NCBI RefSeq assembly: GCF_002210165.1
Contig: NZ_AQQP01000013.1
Coordinates: forward strand, 98,233-162,232
DNA length: 64,000 nt
DNA from: Phaeobacter sp. 22II1-1F12B
Lineage (GTDB): Bacteria; Pseudomonadota; Alphaproteobacteria; Rhodobacterales; Rhodobacteraceae
Direction of reading: 5' to 3'
Of the stretch, positions 17,414 to 26,020 are shown in pieces (positions within the stretch are counted from its first letter, which is position 1; each line of letters starts with the position of its first letter). Under the pieces are notes generated by a model. It saw nothing but the letters and a program-made list of their open reading frames with translations. It was not told the origin of the DNA and did no database searches. A program made the translations under genes and the position numbers.

Positions 17414-18190
17414 ATGATCAACCCGATGGCATTGGACAATCAAGTGGTTATCGTCACAGGCGCCGGACAGGGTATCGGCCGCGGTGTGGCGGCGCTGTCG
17501 GCAGAGCTGGGCGCCAAGGTCGTGGTGAACGATCTGAACGAGGACGGCGTCAAGGAAACCGCCGAACAGATCGGTGGCAATGCCCGCGCCATCGTGGGGA
17601 ATGTGGCCGACCCGGACTTTCCCGGGAAGCTCGTGAAATTCGCCTTCGACGAATTCGGCGACATCAACGGGCTTGTGAACAACGCCGGGATCGTGCGCGC
17701 CGCGATGATCCACAAGATGGACCGGGCCACCTGGCAACAGGTCATCGACGTGAACCTCACCGGTGTCTTCGCCTGCCTTCAGGCCGTGGGGACCTATTAC
17801 AAGGACCGGGTCGAAAAAGACCCCGAAAGCGCCGCGCGCCGTGCCATCGTGAATATCTCATCCGATGCCGGGCGTCGCGGCACCATCGGTCAGATCAATT
17901 ATGGCGCGGCAAAATCCGGGGTTCTGGGCCTGACAATGAGCGCCGCGCGTGAATGGGGCCGTTACCGCATCAACGTCAATTCAGTCTGTTTCGGAATGGT
18001 CGAGACACCAATGACTGAGACCATCCGCTCTGAAAAATTCGCCGACAGGTATATGGCGCAGATTCCGATGGGACGGATGAGCACCCCTGAAGAAGTCGCG
18101 CAGCCCGTCTGTTTCCTGTTGTCCAACGCGGCATCCTATATCACCGGCCAGCACCTGAGCGTGAACGGTGGCTTCCACATCGGGTTCTGA
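17414..18190 (+). CDS. SDR-family dehydrogenase (3-hydroxyacyl-CoA dehydrogenase-like)
   Basis: 258 aa. Rossmann motif TGAGQGIG at 15-22, NNAG at 89-92, catalytic Ser in NISSD (149-150) and YGAAK with Tyr163 and Lys167, so the classical SDR active site is intact. A 14-residue insert (YYKDRVEKDPESAARR) before the catalytic Ser is like that of MFE-2/HSD17B4-type 3-hydroxyacyl-CoA dehydrogenases. Likely reaction: NAD-dependent oxidation of a hydroxyacyl-CoA. AAAGGAGA precedes the ATG. The DUF35 gene starts one base after its stop, linking it to the aldolase-like pair. Confidence 0.87.
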   Translation: MINPMALDNQVVIVTGAGQGIGRGVAALSAELGAKVVVNDLNEDGVKETAEQIGGNARAIVGNVADPDFPGKLVKFAFDEFGDINGLVNNAGIVRAAMIHKMDRATWQQVIDVNLTGVFACLQAVGTYYKDRVEKDPESAARRAIVNISSDAGRRGTIGQINYGAAKSGVLGLTMSAAREWGRYRINVNSVCFGMVETPMTETIRSEKFADRYMAQIPMGRMSTPEEVAQPVCFLLSNAASYITGQHLSVNGGFHIGF

Positions 18191-18191
18191 G

Positions 18192-18587
18192 ATGGCCGGC
18201 ATTGGACAAGGCCCAGGGCCGGACGCCGTCTTCGCCGCGAAGCTGGCCGAGGGCGTCTTCGAGATTCAGAAATGTGGCGGCTGCGGCACCCATGTATTCC
18301 ATCCGCGCGTGATCTGTCCGGCCTGCGGCAGCGCGGATCTGGGATGGTTCGCGCCAACCGGGAGGGGCACCGTCTATGCGCGAACGGTCGTGCGCCGAAA
18401 ACCGGAACGAGGCGGCGATTACAACGTGGTTCTGGTGGACCTGGAGGAAGGGGTACGAATGATGTCGCGCATCGACGGTATCGCGCATGACCAGATTGTC
18501 GCCGGGCTGAAAGTAACCGCGTCGATCGGCGAAGGCGCCGAAGGTGACCCCGCCGTGGTTTTCCGGCCAGAAGGAGAAGCAAATTGA
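18192..18587 (+). CDS. DUF35 zinc-ribbon/OB-fold protein, partner of thiolase-fold protein
   Basis: 131 aa from the ATG at 18192, directly after the SDR stop. The N-terminal rubredoxin-like zinc ribbon has Cys28, Cys31, Cys42 and Cys45 (CGGCG and CPACG context). The OB-fold follows, with GRGTVYARTVVRR and GGDYNVVLVDLEEGVRMMSR. Proteins of this type hold no catalytic site of their own but bind the acyl-CoA and activate a thiolase-fold partner, as in ChsH2(DUF35)-Ltp2. The next gene encodes that partner and overlaps the stop (TTGA). A second such pair is at 36817-38349. Confidence 0.92.
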   Translation: MAGIGQGPGPDAVFAAKLAEGVFEIQKCGGCGTHVFHPRVICPACGSADLGWFAPTGRGTVYARTVVRRKPERGGDYNVVLVDLEEGVRMMSRIDGIAHDQIVAGLKVTASIGEGAEGDPAVVFRPEGEAN

Positions 18588-19729
18588 GTTTACGGGGAAA
18601 AGCCGCCATCGTCGGTGCAGCGCTGGCAGGCTGCGGCGAGGCCCATGGCAAAAGCTCGATGGAGATCACAATCGAGGGGGTGCACGGCGCGCTTGCCGAT
18701 GCGGGGATCGCACTTGGCGAGGTCGATGCCGTTGCCACCTGCCAGCCGCTGGATATGCTGTCGGGTCTTACACTGGCGCAGGAATTGGGCTTGAACCCCA
18801 GGTTCACGATGAACAACCGCATGGGCGGCTCGTCGTTCCTGTCGCACACGCTCTGGGCCGCGATGCTGCTCGAATTGCGGCTCGCTGATACCGTGTTGAT
18901 CTGCTACGGATCGAACCAGCGCACCGCCTCGGGCAAGCTGATGACTGCGCTTGGCCTGCCGACCTACGAGGCCCCCTACCGACCGTTGTTCCCGCTGTCG
19001 TCCTATGCGCTGGCCACAGACCGTCACATGACGCAATTCGGCACAACGCGCGAACAGCTGGCCGACGTGGCGGTGGCGGCCCGGGCCTGGGCCCAAAAGA
19101 ACCCCGACGCTTTCATGCGCGATCCTCTGACGCGCGAGGATGTCATCGCCTCGCGGCCGGTTTCCGACCCTCTGCGGGTGCGCGACTGCTGCCTTGTGAC
19201 CGATGGCGGTGGCGCGATTGTGATGCGCCGGGCCGAGACGGCCAAGGATCACCCCAGACCTCCGGTGTATTTGCTGGGCGGCGGCGAGGGCACGACGCAC
19301 CGCGACATCTCCGAAATGGCGGACCTGACCGTGACCGGCGCTGCGCAATCAGGGCGAACGGCCATGGACATGGCGGGTGTCAAACCCGCGGACATCGACG
19401 TGGTCCAGCTCTACGACGCGTTCACCATCAATGTGATCCTTTTTCTAGAAGATCTGGGCTTTTGCAAGAAAGGCGAAGGCGGTGCGTTTGTGGCGAACGG
19501 CGGCATCGCGCCTGGCGGCCACCTGCCGGTCAATACCAATGGTGGCGGCCTGTCATGCGTGCATCCCGGGATGTACGGCATCTTCACGCTGGTCGAGGCG
19601 GTGCGGCAACTGCGCGGCGATGCTGGCGATCGCCAGATCGGCAGTGCCGAACTGGCCCTGGCCCACGGCAACGGCGGTGTCCTGTCCAGCCAGGTGACGA
19701 ATATCCTGGGCACCGAAGCCACCCTCTGA
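18584..19729 (+). CDS. SCP2/Ltp2-type thiolase-fold protein, probable retro-aldolase
   Basis: 381 aa, translated from a TTG at 18584 that overlaps the DUF35 stop, with AAGGAGAAG 5 nt upstream. The N-terminal half reads FTMNNRMGGSSFLSH around residue 81, where thiolases carry their nucleophilic Cys; here it is Gly-Gly-Ser-Ser, so thiolytic cleavage is not expected. The C-terminal half has QLYDAFT (Tyr277), NTNGGGLSCVHPGMYG (His327, Tyr331) and LAHGNGGVLSSQ. With the DUF35 partner this matches Ltp2-type aldolases that split a beta-hydroxyacyl-CoA into a ketone or aldehyde plus acetyl- or propionyl-CoA. The reaction is inferred from family and missing Cys. Confidence 0.88.
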   Translation: MSLRGKAAIVGAALAGCGEAHGKSSMEITIEGVHGALADAGIALGEVDAVATCQPLDMLSGLTLAQELGLNPRFTMNNRMGGSSFLSHTLWAAMLLELRLADTVLICYGSNQRTASGKLMTALGLPTYEAPYRPLFPLSSYALATDRHMTQFGTTREQLADVAVAARAWAQKNPDAFMRDPLTREDVIASRPVSDPLRVRDCCLVTDGGGAIVMRRAETAKDHPRPPVYLLGGGEGTTHRDISEMADLTVTGAAQSGRTAMDMAGVKPADIDVVQLYDAFTINVILFLEDLGFCKKGEGGAFVANGGIAPGGHLPVNTNGGGLSCVHPGMYGIFTLVEAVRQLRGDAGDRQIGSAELALAHGNGGVLSSQVTNILGTEATL

Positions 19730-19750
19730 ACAGACGAAGGAAGCAATGAA

Positions 19751-19774
19751 GCGGCCCTTCTTGCGAAGGGCCGC
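19751..19774 (+). terminator. Strong hairpin terminator between convergent operons
   Basis: Perfect 10-bp stem GCGGCCCTTC / GAAGGGCCGC with a TTGC loop, 21 bp after the thiolase-fold gene stop and 23 bp before the convergent dctP stop. There is no long T-run. It can serve both strands. Confidence 0.7.
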
Positions 19775-19797
19775 TGTGTATTCAGGCCTGAAACGGC

Positions 19798-20931
19798 TCA
19801 GTTCGGGTAGGTTGCGAAGTCGATCTTGGAATAAATCTCCTGACGCAGAAGGTCTGCATAAGGCTGATGATTGTCCCGGATCGGTTGCAGCGGCTCAACC
19901 AGACCGTGCCATTTCTCGATCAGCTCGCGATAGGTTGCGATCAGCGGTTCCGGATCTTCGATGCCGCGTTCCTCGCGCGAGATGCGGGCGATCTCTTCAA
20001 GATCGGCGGTGCGGAAATCAATGAGATCCTGAAGAAACTCAGGCGACGGCTGGTGTACCTGCAGGCCAAGCCCACCCGCCTCTTTCAGCACGTCGAGATC
20101 GTCGGTTTCGTAGTACACCTCGGTCTGCGCCACGGCCTCGGGTATGTTCTTGACGAATTGCTCGCGTTGCTCCGGCGAAAGTGAGATCCAGAATTTCGGG
20201 CCGGCGGCAAAGATCGAACCGGAATGATAGGTGCCCAACGGCAACTCCGTCAGGTGCTTGGCAACCTCGATCAGACTGTGCCCCTTGAGCGCACCGACCG
20301 GCTGCACCGCAGCGGTGACGACACCGTGGCTCATCGTGTCGTACATCTCGCTCGACGGCACGTTTACCGGCTCTGCCCCAAGGCGTGTCGCCCAGCGGTC
20401 CCAGACCGACCCGCCCGTGCGCAGCTTGACCCCTTGCATATCGCTGATTTCGACGATCGGCTTGGTGGTCAGCAATACATAAGGCGCAGTGCTGATCCCG
20501 CTCAGCGCCACCATGCCGTTCTTTGCGAACTCGTCCTTGCACGGCTGGCAGTGCAGCATCACGAATTCGCTGGTCGCGCCGGCCATGGCATAGTGGTCCT
20601 CGCCCAAAAGAGCGAGATCGGCGACGAGCTGCGCATAGGGCATTTCCGACCTGAAATAGGTCAACGCCAGCAGACCTACATCGGCGACGCCGTCGCGCAG
20701 GCCGGACAGTGTTGGCTTGGGGCCAAGCAAGGCGCCGCCGGCAAACAGCTTGAAGTCGAAGGCATCCGGAAATTCAGATTCGGTCATTTCGGCAAAGGCG
20801 GCATGGCCACGCGATGTCGCGTGATTGGGTGACGTCCAGTTGGATATAGTCACCCGCTTTTCGGCCAGGGCCGGTGTCGCCGCTAGAACGGTCGTCGCCG
20901 CCAGCGCGGCAAACGCATTGGTCAGTTTCAT
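19798..20931 (-). CDS. dctP: TRAP transporter solute-binding protein, DctP type
   Basis: 377 aa. Signal peptide MKLTNAFAALAATTVLAATP, cut near ALAEK. Mature protein: VTISNWTSPNHATSRGHAAF, AGGALLGPKPTLSGLRDGVADVG and the conserved ligand-gate region around MQGVKLRTGGSVWDRW, all typical of DctP receptors. It belongs to the three-component TRAP system encoded with dctM and dctQ downstream in order of transcription (dctP first). A GAGGAGG SD sits 6 nt before the ATG. Two Cys in MLHCQPCKDEF could form a disulfide, an uncommon feature in this family. Ligand: an organic acid of unknown identity. Confidence 0.92.
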   Translation of the reverse strand: MKLTNAFAALAATTVLAATPALAEKRVTISNWTSPNHATSRGHAAFAEMTESEFPDAFDFKLFAGGALLGPKPTLSGLRDGVADVGLLALTYFRSEMPYAQLVADLALLGEDHYAMAGATSEFVMLHCQPCKDEFAKNGMVALSGISTAPYVLLTTKPIVEISDMQGVKLRTGGSVWDRWATRLGAEPVNVPSSEMYDTMSHGVVTAAVQPVGALKGHSLIEVAKHLTELPLGTYHSGSIFAAGPKFWISLSPEQREQFVKNIPEAVAQTEVYYETDDLDVLKEAGGLGLQVHQPSPEFLQDLIDFRTADLEEIARISREERGIEDPEPLIATYRELIEKWHGLVEPLQPIRDNHQPYADLLRQEIYSKIDFATYPN

Positions 20932-20997
20932 GTGGTCTCCTCCTCTTTTTCAAGACCCCGCTATTGCGCGGGGTTCGTCACGGCCGGGATGGCCAAA

Positions 20998-22305
20998 TCA
21001 GTTGCCGAGCTCTGGCAGGAACATGATCAGTTCGGGAAAGGCGACCATGATGATCAGGACCACCACATCCGCAGCCAAAAACCACAAAACACCCTTGAAA
21101 ATCAGTGAAATCGGGACCGCATCACCGACGATGCCCTTGATCACGAACACGTTCAGCCCCACCGGTGGGGTGATCAGAGCCATCTCGACCAGCTTGGTTG
21201 CAAGCACGCCCAGCCAGATCAGGCTGATATGGTTCGCCTCGTAGATCGGCAGAAGGATCGGCAGCGTCAGCAGCAGGATGCCCAGCGGATCGAGGATCAT
21301 GCCCAGCAGACAAAAGATCACGGCCGTGCCGAAAACCAGCATCACATAGCTGGCCCCCATATCAATCACCAGGTCGGTCATCGCTTCGGGGATACCGCTG
21401 ATCGCCAGAAACCTCGAAAACAGGTTGGCACCGACCGCGATGATGAAGATCGCCGCAGTCATTTTTGCAGTGTCCATCAGCGCGATCCTGGAAACTTTCC
21501 AGTTCAGGGTGCCGCGCGCCGCCGCAATCACGAAGGACAACGCCGCCCCGACAGCCCCGGCCTGCGTGGGTGTGAATATCCCGGTGAACAGACCGCCGAA
21601 AACGCCCACCACCAGCAAGATCACGGGCCATGTCTCGCTCAGGGCCTCCAGCCGTTCGGACCATGTCGCGCTTTCGTCGAGCGACGGCGCGAGCGCGGGA
21701 TTGATCCACACACGAACGATGATCACGGCCCAGTACCCCAGCATCGTCAGTACGCCCGGCACGATCGCGGCCAGAAACAGCTTGCTGATCGCGACCTCGG
21801 CAAAAATACCGTAGATGATCAGAAGGATGCTCGGCGGGATGAGCGACCCCATGGTGCCGGCTGCGGCAACCACGGCGGTACTCAGCCCGGGATCGTAGTC
21901 GCGCTTCAGCATTTCCGGCACCGCGATCCGGCCCATTGCCGCGGCGCAGGCCAGGCTGGAGCCGGCCGCCGCCGAAAACAGCGCCGCGCCGCCCACGCTG
22001 GCGACCGCCAGCCCGCCCGGCAGGAATGACAGCCAGACCCGGGCGGCCTTGAAGATCCCGCGCGTGATGTCGGTCTGGTAACAGACGTATCCCATCAACA
22101 GGAACATCGGGATCGAACTGAGGGTCCAGTGCGCGGCAAAATCATAGGGCACCGCCGTCAGCAGGCCGAAAGCCGCGCCGCTTCCCAGCATCGCCCAGAA
22201 CCCGAAGAAGGACACGATACCCAGCGCGACCGCGATCGGAACGCGCAGCAAGACCAGCAGGATGACAGAAACGATGCCGCAAAGGCCGATCTGGAAAAAG
22301 CTCAC
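20998..22305 (-). CDS. dctM: TRAP transporter large permease, DctM
   Basis: 435 aa, GTG start at 22305 with GGAG 7 nt upstream. About 12 membrane segments; PSILLIIYGIFAEVAISKLF and the glycine-rich SVGGAALFSAAAGSSLACAA are the usual DctM features. It supplies the transport pathway for the DctP/DctQ system. Gene order on the minus strand is crotonase, dctQ, dctM, dctP, which puts the binding protein last; DctP is therefore downstream and separated by 66 bp, and may have its own promoter. Confidence 0.92.
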   Translation of the reverse strand: MSFFQIGLCGIVSVILLVLLRVPIAVALGIVSFFGFWAMLGSGAAFGLLTAVPYDFAAHWTLSSIPMFLLMGYVCYQTDITRGIFKAARVWLSFLPGGLAVASVGGAALFSAAAGSSLACAAAMGRIAVPEMLKRDYDPGLSTAVVAAAGTMGSLIPPSILLIIYGIFAEVAISKLFLAAIVPGVLTMLGYWAVIIVRVWINPALAPSLDESATWSERLEALSETWPVILLVVGVFGGLFTGIFTPTQAGAVGAALSFVIAAARGTLNWKVSRIALMDTAKMTAAIFIIAVGANLFSRFLAISGIPEAMTDLVIDMGASYVMLVFGTAVIFCLLGMILDPLGILLLTLPILLPIYEANHISLIWLGVLATKLVEMALITPPVGLNVFVIKGIVGDAVPISLIFKGVLWFLAADVVVLIIMVAFPELIMFLPELGN

Positions 22306-22315
22306 CGTTCCACTC

Positions 22316-22837
22316 CTATTCGTACATGTCGTGATTGGGGCCGGCCATGCCAGCGTCGGTGAAAGGCCTCTGGATCAGCTTGGCCAGCAAGAGCAGAACC
22401 ATCAGCCCCGCACCAAGAGGCAGACAGAAGCGACCGGGCCAGACGGTCACCGCCGCCATGCCCATGGATTGCTCGCCGATGAGGTATTTTTCGACGGCAT
22501 CGATCCAGGTCTGCCAGGTGAGCAGCCCGTAGAACACCGCAGACAGCGCCAGAGCCAGCATGTCGAGAGCGGTCCTCGCCCCCGTCGGGAGCAGATCGTG
22601 GATCAGGTCGACCTTGATGTGCTCGTTGGTGTATTCGACGAAGGGAAGCGGCAGAAAGACCAGCCCGACCATGTAATAATACGACACGTAATCCACCGTG
22701 CCCGGCAGGGGCTCGGCGATGAACTGGCTCAGGATGACATCGAGCGTGACGTGGACCATCATCAGGGCCGCCAGGGCAGTCGCAATATAGGTGATAATCC
22801 GCGACACCCTGCCAAGTCGTGCAATGACTGTTTCCAT
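22316..22837 (-). CDS. dctQ: TRAP transporter small permease, DctQ
   Basis: 173 aa from the ATG at 22837, which has a good GGAAGAG SD; an ATG at 22882 overlapping the crotonase stop (ATGA) would add 15 residues. Four hydrophobic segments are seen: ITYIATALAALMMVHVTLDV, VDYVSYYYMVGLVFLPLPFV, MLALALSAVFYGLLTWQTWI and FCLPLGAGLMVLLLLAKLIQ. The E-x-x-K-V-D motif in HIKVDLIHDLLP is common in DctQ. It partners DctM 10 bp downstream. Confidence 0.9.
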   Translation of the reverse strand: METVIARLGRVSRIITYIATALAALMMVHVTLDVILSQFIAEPLPGTVDYVSYYYMVGLVFLPLPFVEYTNEHIKVDLIHDLLPTGARTALDMLALALSAVFYGLLTWQTWIDAVEKYLIGEQSMGMAAVTVWPGRFCLPLGAGLMVLLLLAKLIQRPFTDAGMAGPNHDMYE

Positions 22838-22878
22838 CACTATCTCTTCCCTGTCGTAAAAAGGGCCAATCCGCTTGG

Positions 22879-23655
22879 TCATACGCCACGGAAAACCGGT
22901 TTTCTCTTGCTCAGAAAGGCGTCGATGCCTTCGGCGTGATCCGCGCTCTTGATGATTTGCCCCTGAATGATGGCTTCTGTTTCAAGAAAGCTCTCCAGAG
23001 ACGGTTGCATCGCGGCGCGCATCAGCCGCTTGGTACCGGCCAGGGCAAAGGTTGGCCCCGCGGCCAGGTCTGTCGCATAGTCCAGGGCCGCCCGGTCGAG
23101 GGCATCATCGGGATGAACCTGGCTTGCCAATCCCAGGCTCAGGGCTTCATCCGCCGGCACCATCCGCGCTGAGAAGGCAAGGTCCGTCGCACGTTGCCGA
23201 CCGATCAGATTCTGAAGGAAAAACGCCGCGCCGCCATCGGGGGCCAGCCCGATCTTGCGAAAAACCTGACCGAATCTTGCCGTCTCGGAGAGCAGGATAA
23301 CGTCGCAGGCGAGCGCCATGCTCAGACCGATCCCGACCGCCGGACCGCGCACCGCGGCAACCACAGGCTTCTCGCAATTGAATATGGAAAGGATCATCTG
23401 GTGCGCCCTGTACAAGCGCGCCCGATCACCCCAGACATCGTCCTTGCCCATGGTCGAAATATCCGCACCCGCACAAAAAGCGCGGCCCTCGGCCCGCAGT
23501 AATACGGCGCGAATCCGCGGGTCAGTTTGGATATCGCGAAACGCGTCCAGGAGTTCGACGCGCATGTCGAGGGTCAGCGCATTCAGCTTGTCGGGCCGGT
23601 TCAACGACACGACGGCCAGACCTTCTGAGTGTTCCACAGTGATATCGCTTGTCAT
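22879..23655 (-). CDS. Crotonase-family protein, PaaG/isomerase-like
   Basis: 258 aa from the ATG at 23655, chosen for the GGGAGGGG SD; a longer frame to 23709 lacks one. Crotonase fold motifs: NRPDKLNALTLDM and FCAGADISTMG (oxyanion hole), then RGPAVGIGLSMALACD. Both hydratase Glu positions are lost (Ser in LSMALACD; Phe in FGQVF), while GLAPDGG keeps an Asp (D140) where PaaG-type isomerases have their catalytic Asp. A double-bond isomerase role is more likely than simple hydration. It lies 28 bp downstream of an ACAD and is coupled to dctQ. Confidence 0.82.
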   Translation of the reverse strand: MTSDITVEHSEGLAVVSLNRPDKLNALTLDMRVELLDAFRDIQTDPRIRAVLLRAEGRAFCAGADISTMGKDDVWGDRARLYRAHQMILSIFNCEKPVVAAVRGPAVGIGLSMALACDVILLSETARFGQVFRKIGLAPDGGAAFFLQNLIGRQRATDLAFSARMVPADEALSLGLASQVHPDDALDRAALDYATDLAAGPTFALAGTKRLMRAAMQPSLESFLETEAIIQGQIIKSADHAEGIDAFLSKRKPVFRGV

Positions 23656-23683
23656 GACCACCCCTCCCTTTGGCGAAGATTCG

Positions 23684-24838
23684 TCAGTCAGTGAACAGCG
23701 CCCGAGCAATCCCGTTCTTATGTATCTGGGTCGTTCCCCCGGTGATCGTCAGCATCCGCACATCCCTCACCATCCGCTCCAACGGAAGCGAACCGAAATA
23801 GCCGTAGCCACCGAACATCTGCATGGCGTCATGGGTGACGCGCTGTGCCATTTCGGTGGCCTGAACCTTGGCGATCGAAGACAATGTTGGATCGGGCTGG
23901 CCGCGGTCGATCAGCGACAGCGCCGTATAACACAACGACCGCGCGGCCTCGATCTGCACCTTCATGTCCGACATCATCCATTGCAGCCCCTGCATCTCGG
24001 ACAGCGCCTTGCCGAATTGCCGGCGGGTCTTCATGTAGTCGCGTGCAAGGTCGAACGCCCCCTCGGCGACACCAAGCGCCAGTATCCCCATGCCGACGCG
24101 CGTGGCGTTATAGACACCCAGCGGGCGGACAAAGCCGCTGGAGTTGCCGGCCAGCCCTTCGGTCACGACGTTTTCGGACGGCACCCGCACATCGTCGAAA
24201 TGGATCTCGCATTCGTTGCAGCCGCGCGCGCCCATCTTCTGTTCAAGAATATGGACCGAAACGCCGGGGCTTTTGCGGTGCACCAAAACGGTTCCGATGC
24301 CTCGCGCGCCTTTGCTTTCGCAGAACCGAGCATAGACCAGAAGGTAATCGGCCCTGTCGCCGAAAGTGGTAAAGATCTTGCCGCCGTTCAGCACAAACCC
24401 GTCCCCGTCCGGGCGCAGCGATGTCGTCACCGCGGTGGCGTCCGACCCGGCCTCGGGCTCGGACCAGGAGATCGCGCATTCGATCTCGCCCGCGGCGAAG
24501 CGGGGCAGGAAAGCCTGCTTCAACGCCTCGCTGCCGCAGGTGGCGATGATCCGGGGCGAGACGTTCTGATCGTGAACGATCAGCGCGGTATTGAAATCCA
24601 CCTTGGCCAGTTCTTCGATCACGAGATAGCAATCCACCAGCGGCGTACCGCCACCGCCGTATTCTTCGGGAATGGTCATGCCCAGATAGCCAAGCGCGCC
24701 CAGGCGATGGTGGTTTTCCTCGGGGTAGATGCCGTCGCGGTCCCAGCGTGCGGCGCGGTCCCGGAATTCCCCGAGCGCCAGTTTGCGCGCGGCATCCTTG
24801 AGAGCGACCTGTTCTGTCGTTAGCAACGAGGGATGCAT
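23684..24838 (-). CDS. Acyl-CoA dehydrogenase
   Basis: 384 aa, full-length and canonical. ISWSEPEAGSDATAVTTS is the FAD loop, GFVLNGGKIFTTFGDRADY the beta-domain, and QMFGGYGYFGSLPLERMVRD plus TGGTTQIHKNGIARALF the C-terminal domain. Related in layout to glutaryl/isovaleryl-type ACADs; the substrate is unknown. The next ACAD gene upstream (24844-26019) ends 5 bp before this start. Unlike the three other pairs in the window, both members here are canonical, so each may act as its own homotetramer. Confidence 0.9.
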   Translation of the reverse strand: MHPSLLTTEQVALKDAARKLALGEFRDRAARWDRDGIYPEENHHRLGALGYLGMTIPEEYGGGGTPLVDCYLVIEELAKVDFNTALIVHDQNVSPRIIATCGSEALKQAFLPRFAAGEIECAISWSEPEAGSDATAVTTSLRPDGDGFVLNGGKIFTTFGDRADYLLVYARFCESKGARGIGTVLVHRKSPGVSVHILEQKMGARGCNECEIHFDDVRVPSENVVTEGLAGNSSGFVRPLGVYNATRVGMGILALGVAEGAFDLARDYMKTRRQFGKALSEMQGLQWMMSDMKVQIEAARSLCYTALSLIDRGQPDPTLSSIAKVQATEMAQRVTHDAMQMFGGYGYFGSLPLERMVRDVRMLTITGGTTQIHKNGIARALFTD

Positions 24839-24843
24839 CCGCC

Positions 24844-26019
24844 CTACCCCCGCCGCTGGTCGAAGCTGTGGCCGTAGACCATGGCGGCGATCGTATTGCG
24901 CAGGATTTCGACGGTGCCACCGCCAAGCGCGAAGCCGCGCGCGTCACGCACCATACGTTCCAGCGGGTATTCGCGCGTGTAACCATTGTGACCGTGGATC
25001 TGCAGCGCTTCGTTCGTGACCCTCTGCGCCATTTCGTTGGCGTAAAGCTTGGCCATGGTCGCATCCATCGGATCGGGAAAGCCGTTCGGCGCGGGGTTGG
25101 TCGCGGCCCGATAGACCATCAGACGCGCAGCATGGATCTGTGTGGCCATGTCGGCGATTTTCCATTGCAGGCCCTGGAATTCCTTGATCGGGCGCCCGAA
25201 CTGATGGCGAATCTCGGAATACGACTTTGCAGCATCGAAAGCGCCCTGCGCCAGCCCCACGCACATCGCTGCGTTGCCCACCCGCTCGGGTCCGAAACTG
25301 CTCATCAACAGCGCGAAGGAGCGCGAGCTTTCCGGGTCCCCTTCGACCAGCACATCCTCGGGACCGGCCTTGTAGTTTTCAAGGATAATCTCGGCCTCGG
25401 TCAGCCCCCGGCCACCCATCTTCAGCGATATGTGGCCGATCCGCGCGCCCGGCTTCTTCAGATCGACGACAAAGGCACCAATCCCCTTCGCCCCGCTGGC
25501 CTTGCCGAAACGGCAGAAGACCAGCGCATAATCGGCCACATGGGCGCCCGTGGACCAGCATTTGTTGCCATTCAGCACCCATCCGTCGCCGTCCCTTGTG
25601 GCCGTGGTGCGCAGGTCTGTCACCGCCGACCCCGCCTCTGGCTCGCTGATGGCGATTGCGATGAATTTCTTGCCGGCCACCATGTCTGGCAGGAACCGCT
25701 TTTTCTGCTCGTCGCTGCCCAGAACGCTGATTGCCCGGGATGGGCCGTTCAGGTAGAGTTGCGAGACCAGCGCCGTGTTGAAACAGACCCGCGCCATTTC
25801 TTCCAGAAACACCGTGCCCTGGATCACTGGCGCGCCGGAGCCGCCGTATTCTTCAGGGATGAACATTCCCAGATAGCCAAGTTCGGCCAGCTTGTCGCGG
25901 TTCGCGGCTGGAAACTCTTCGGCTTCGTCCCAATGGGCGGCCCTGGGAGCAAACTCGCGCTCAGCCAGCTTGCGTGCCTCGTTGCGAAAATCCTCCAATT
26001 CCGGATCGAGCTTGAACAT
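24844..26019 (-). CDS. Acyl-CoA dehydrogenase
   Basis: 391 aa. AISEPEAGSAVTDLRTT is a slightly altered FAD loop (A for the Asp of GSD), WVLNGNKCWSTGAHVADYAL is the beta-domain, and LQIHGHNGYTREYPLERMVRD with GGTVEILRNTIAAMVYG closes the C-terminus. It begins one base after the CaiB stop, in one tight operon: crotonase, CaiB, ACAD, ACAD, crotonase, TRAP. The GSD-to-GSA change is in the loop that contacts FAD and may affect cofactor or partner binding. Confidence 0.9.
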   Translation of the reverse strand: MFKLDPELEDFRNEARKLAEREFAPRAAHWDEAEEFPAANRDKLAELGYLGMFIPEEYGGSGAPVIQGTVFLEEMARVCFNTALVSQLYLNGPSRAISVLGSDEQKKRFLPDMVAGKKFIAIAISEPEAGSAVTDLRTTATRDGDGWVLNGNKCWSTGAHVADYALVFCRFGKASGAKGIGAFVVDLKKPGARIGHISLKMGGRGLTEAEIILENYKAGPEDVLVEGDPESSRSFALLMSSFGPERVGNAAMCVGLAQGAFDAAKSYSEIRHQFGRPIKEFQGLQWKIADMATQIHAARLMVYRAATNPAPNGFPDPMDATMAKLYANEMAQRVTNEALQIHGHNGYTREYPLERMVRDARGFALGGGTVEILRNTIAAMVYGHSFDQRRG

Positions 26020-26020
26020 G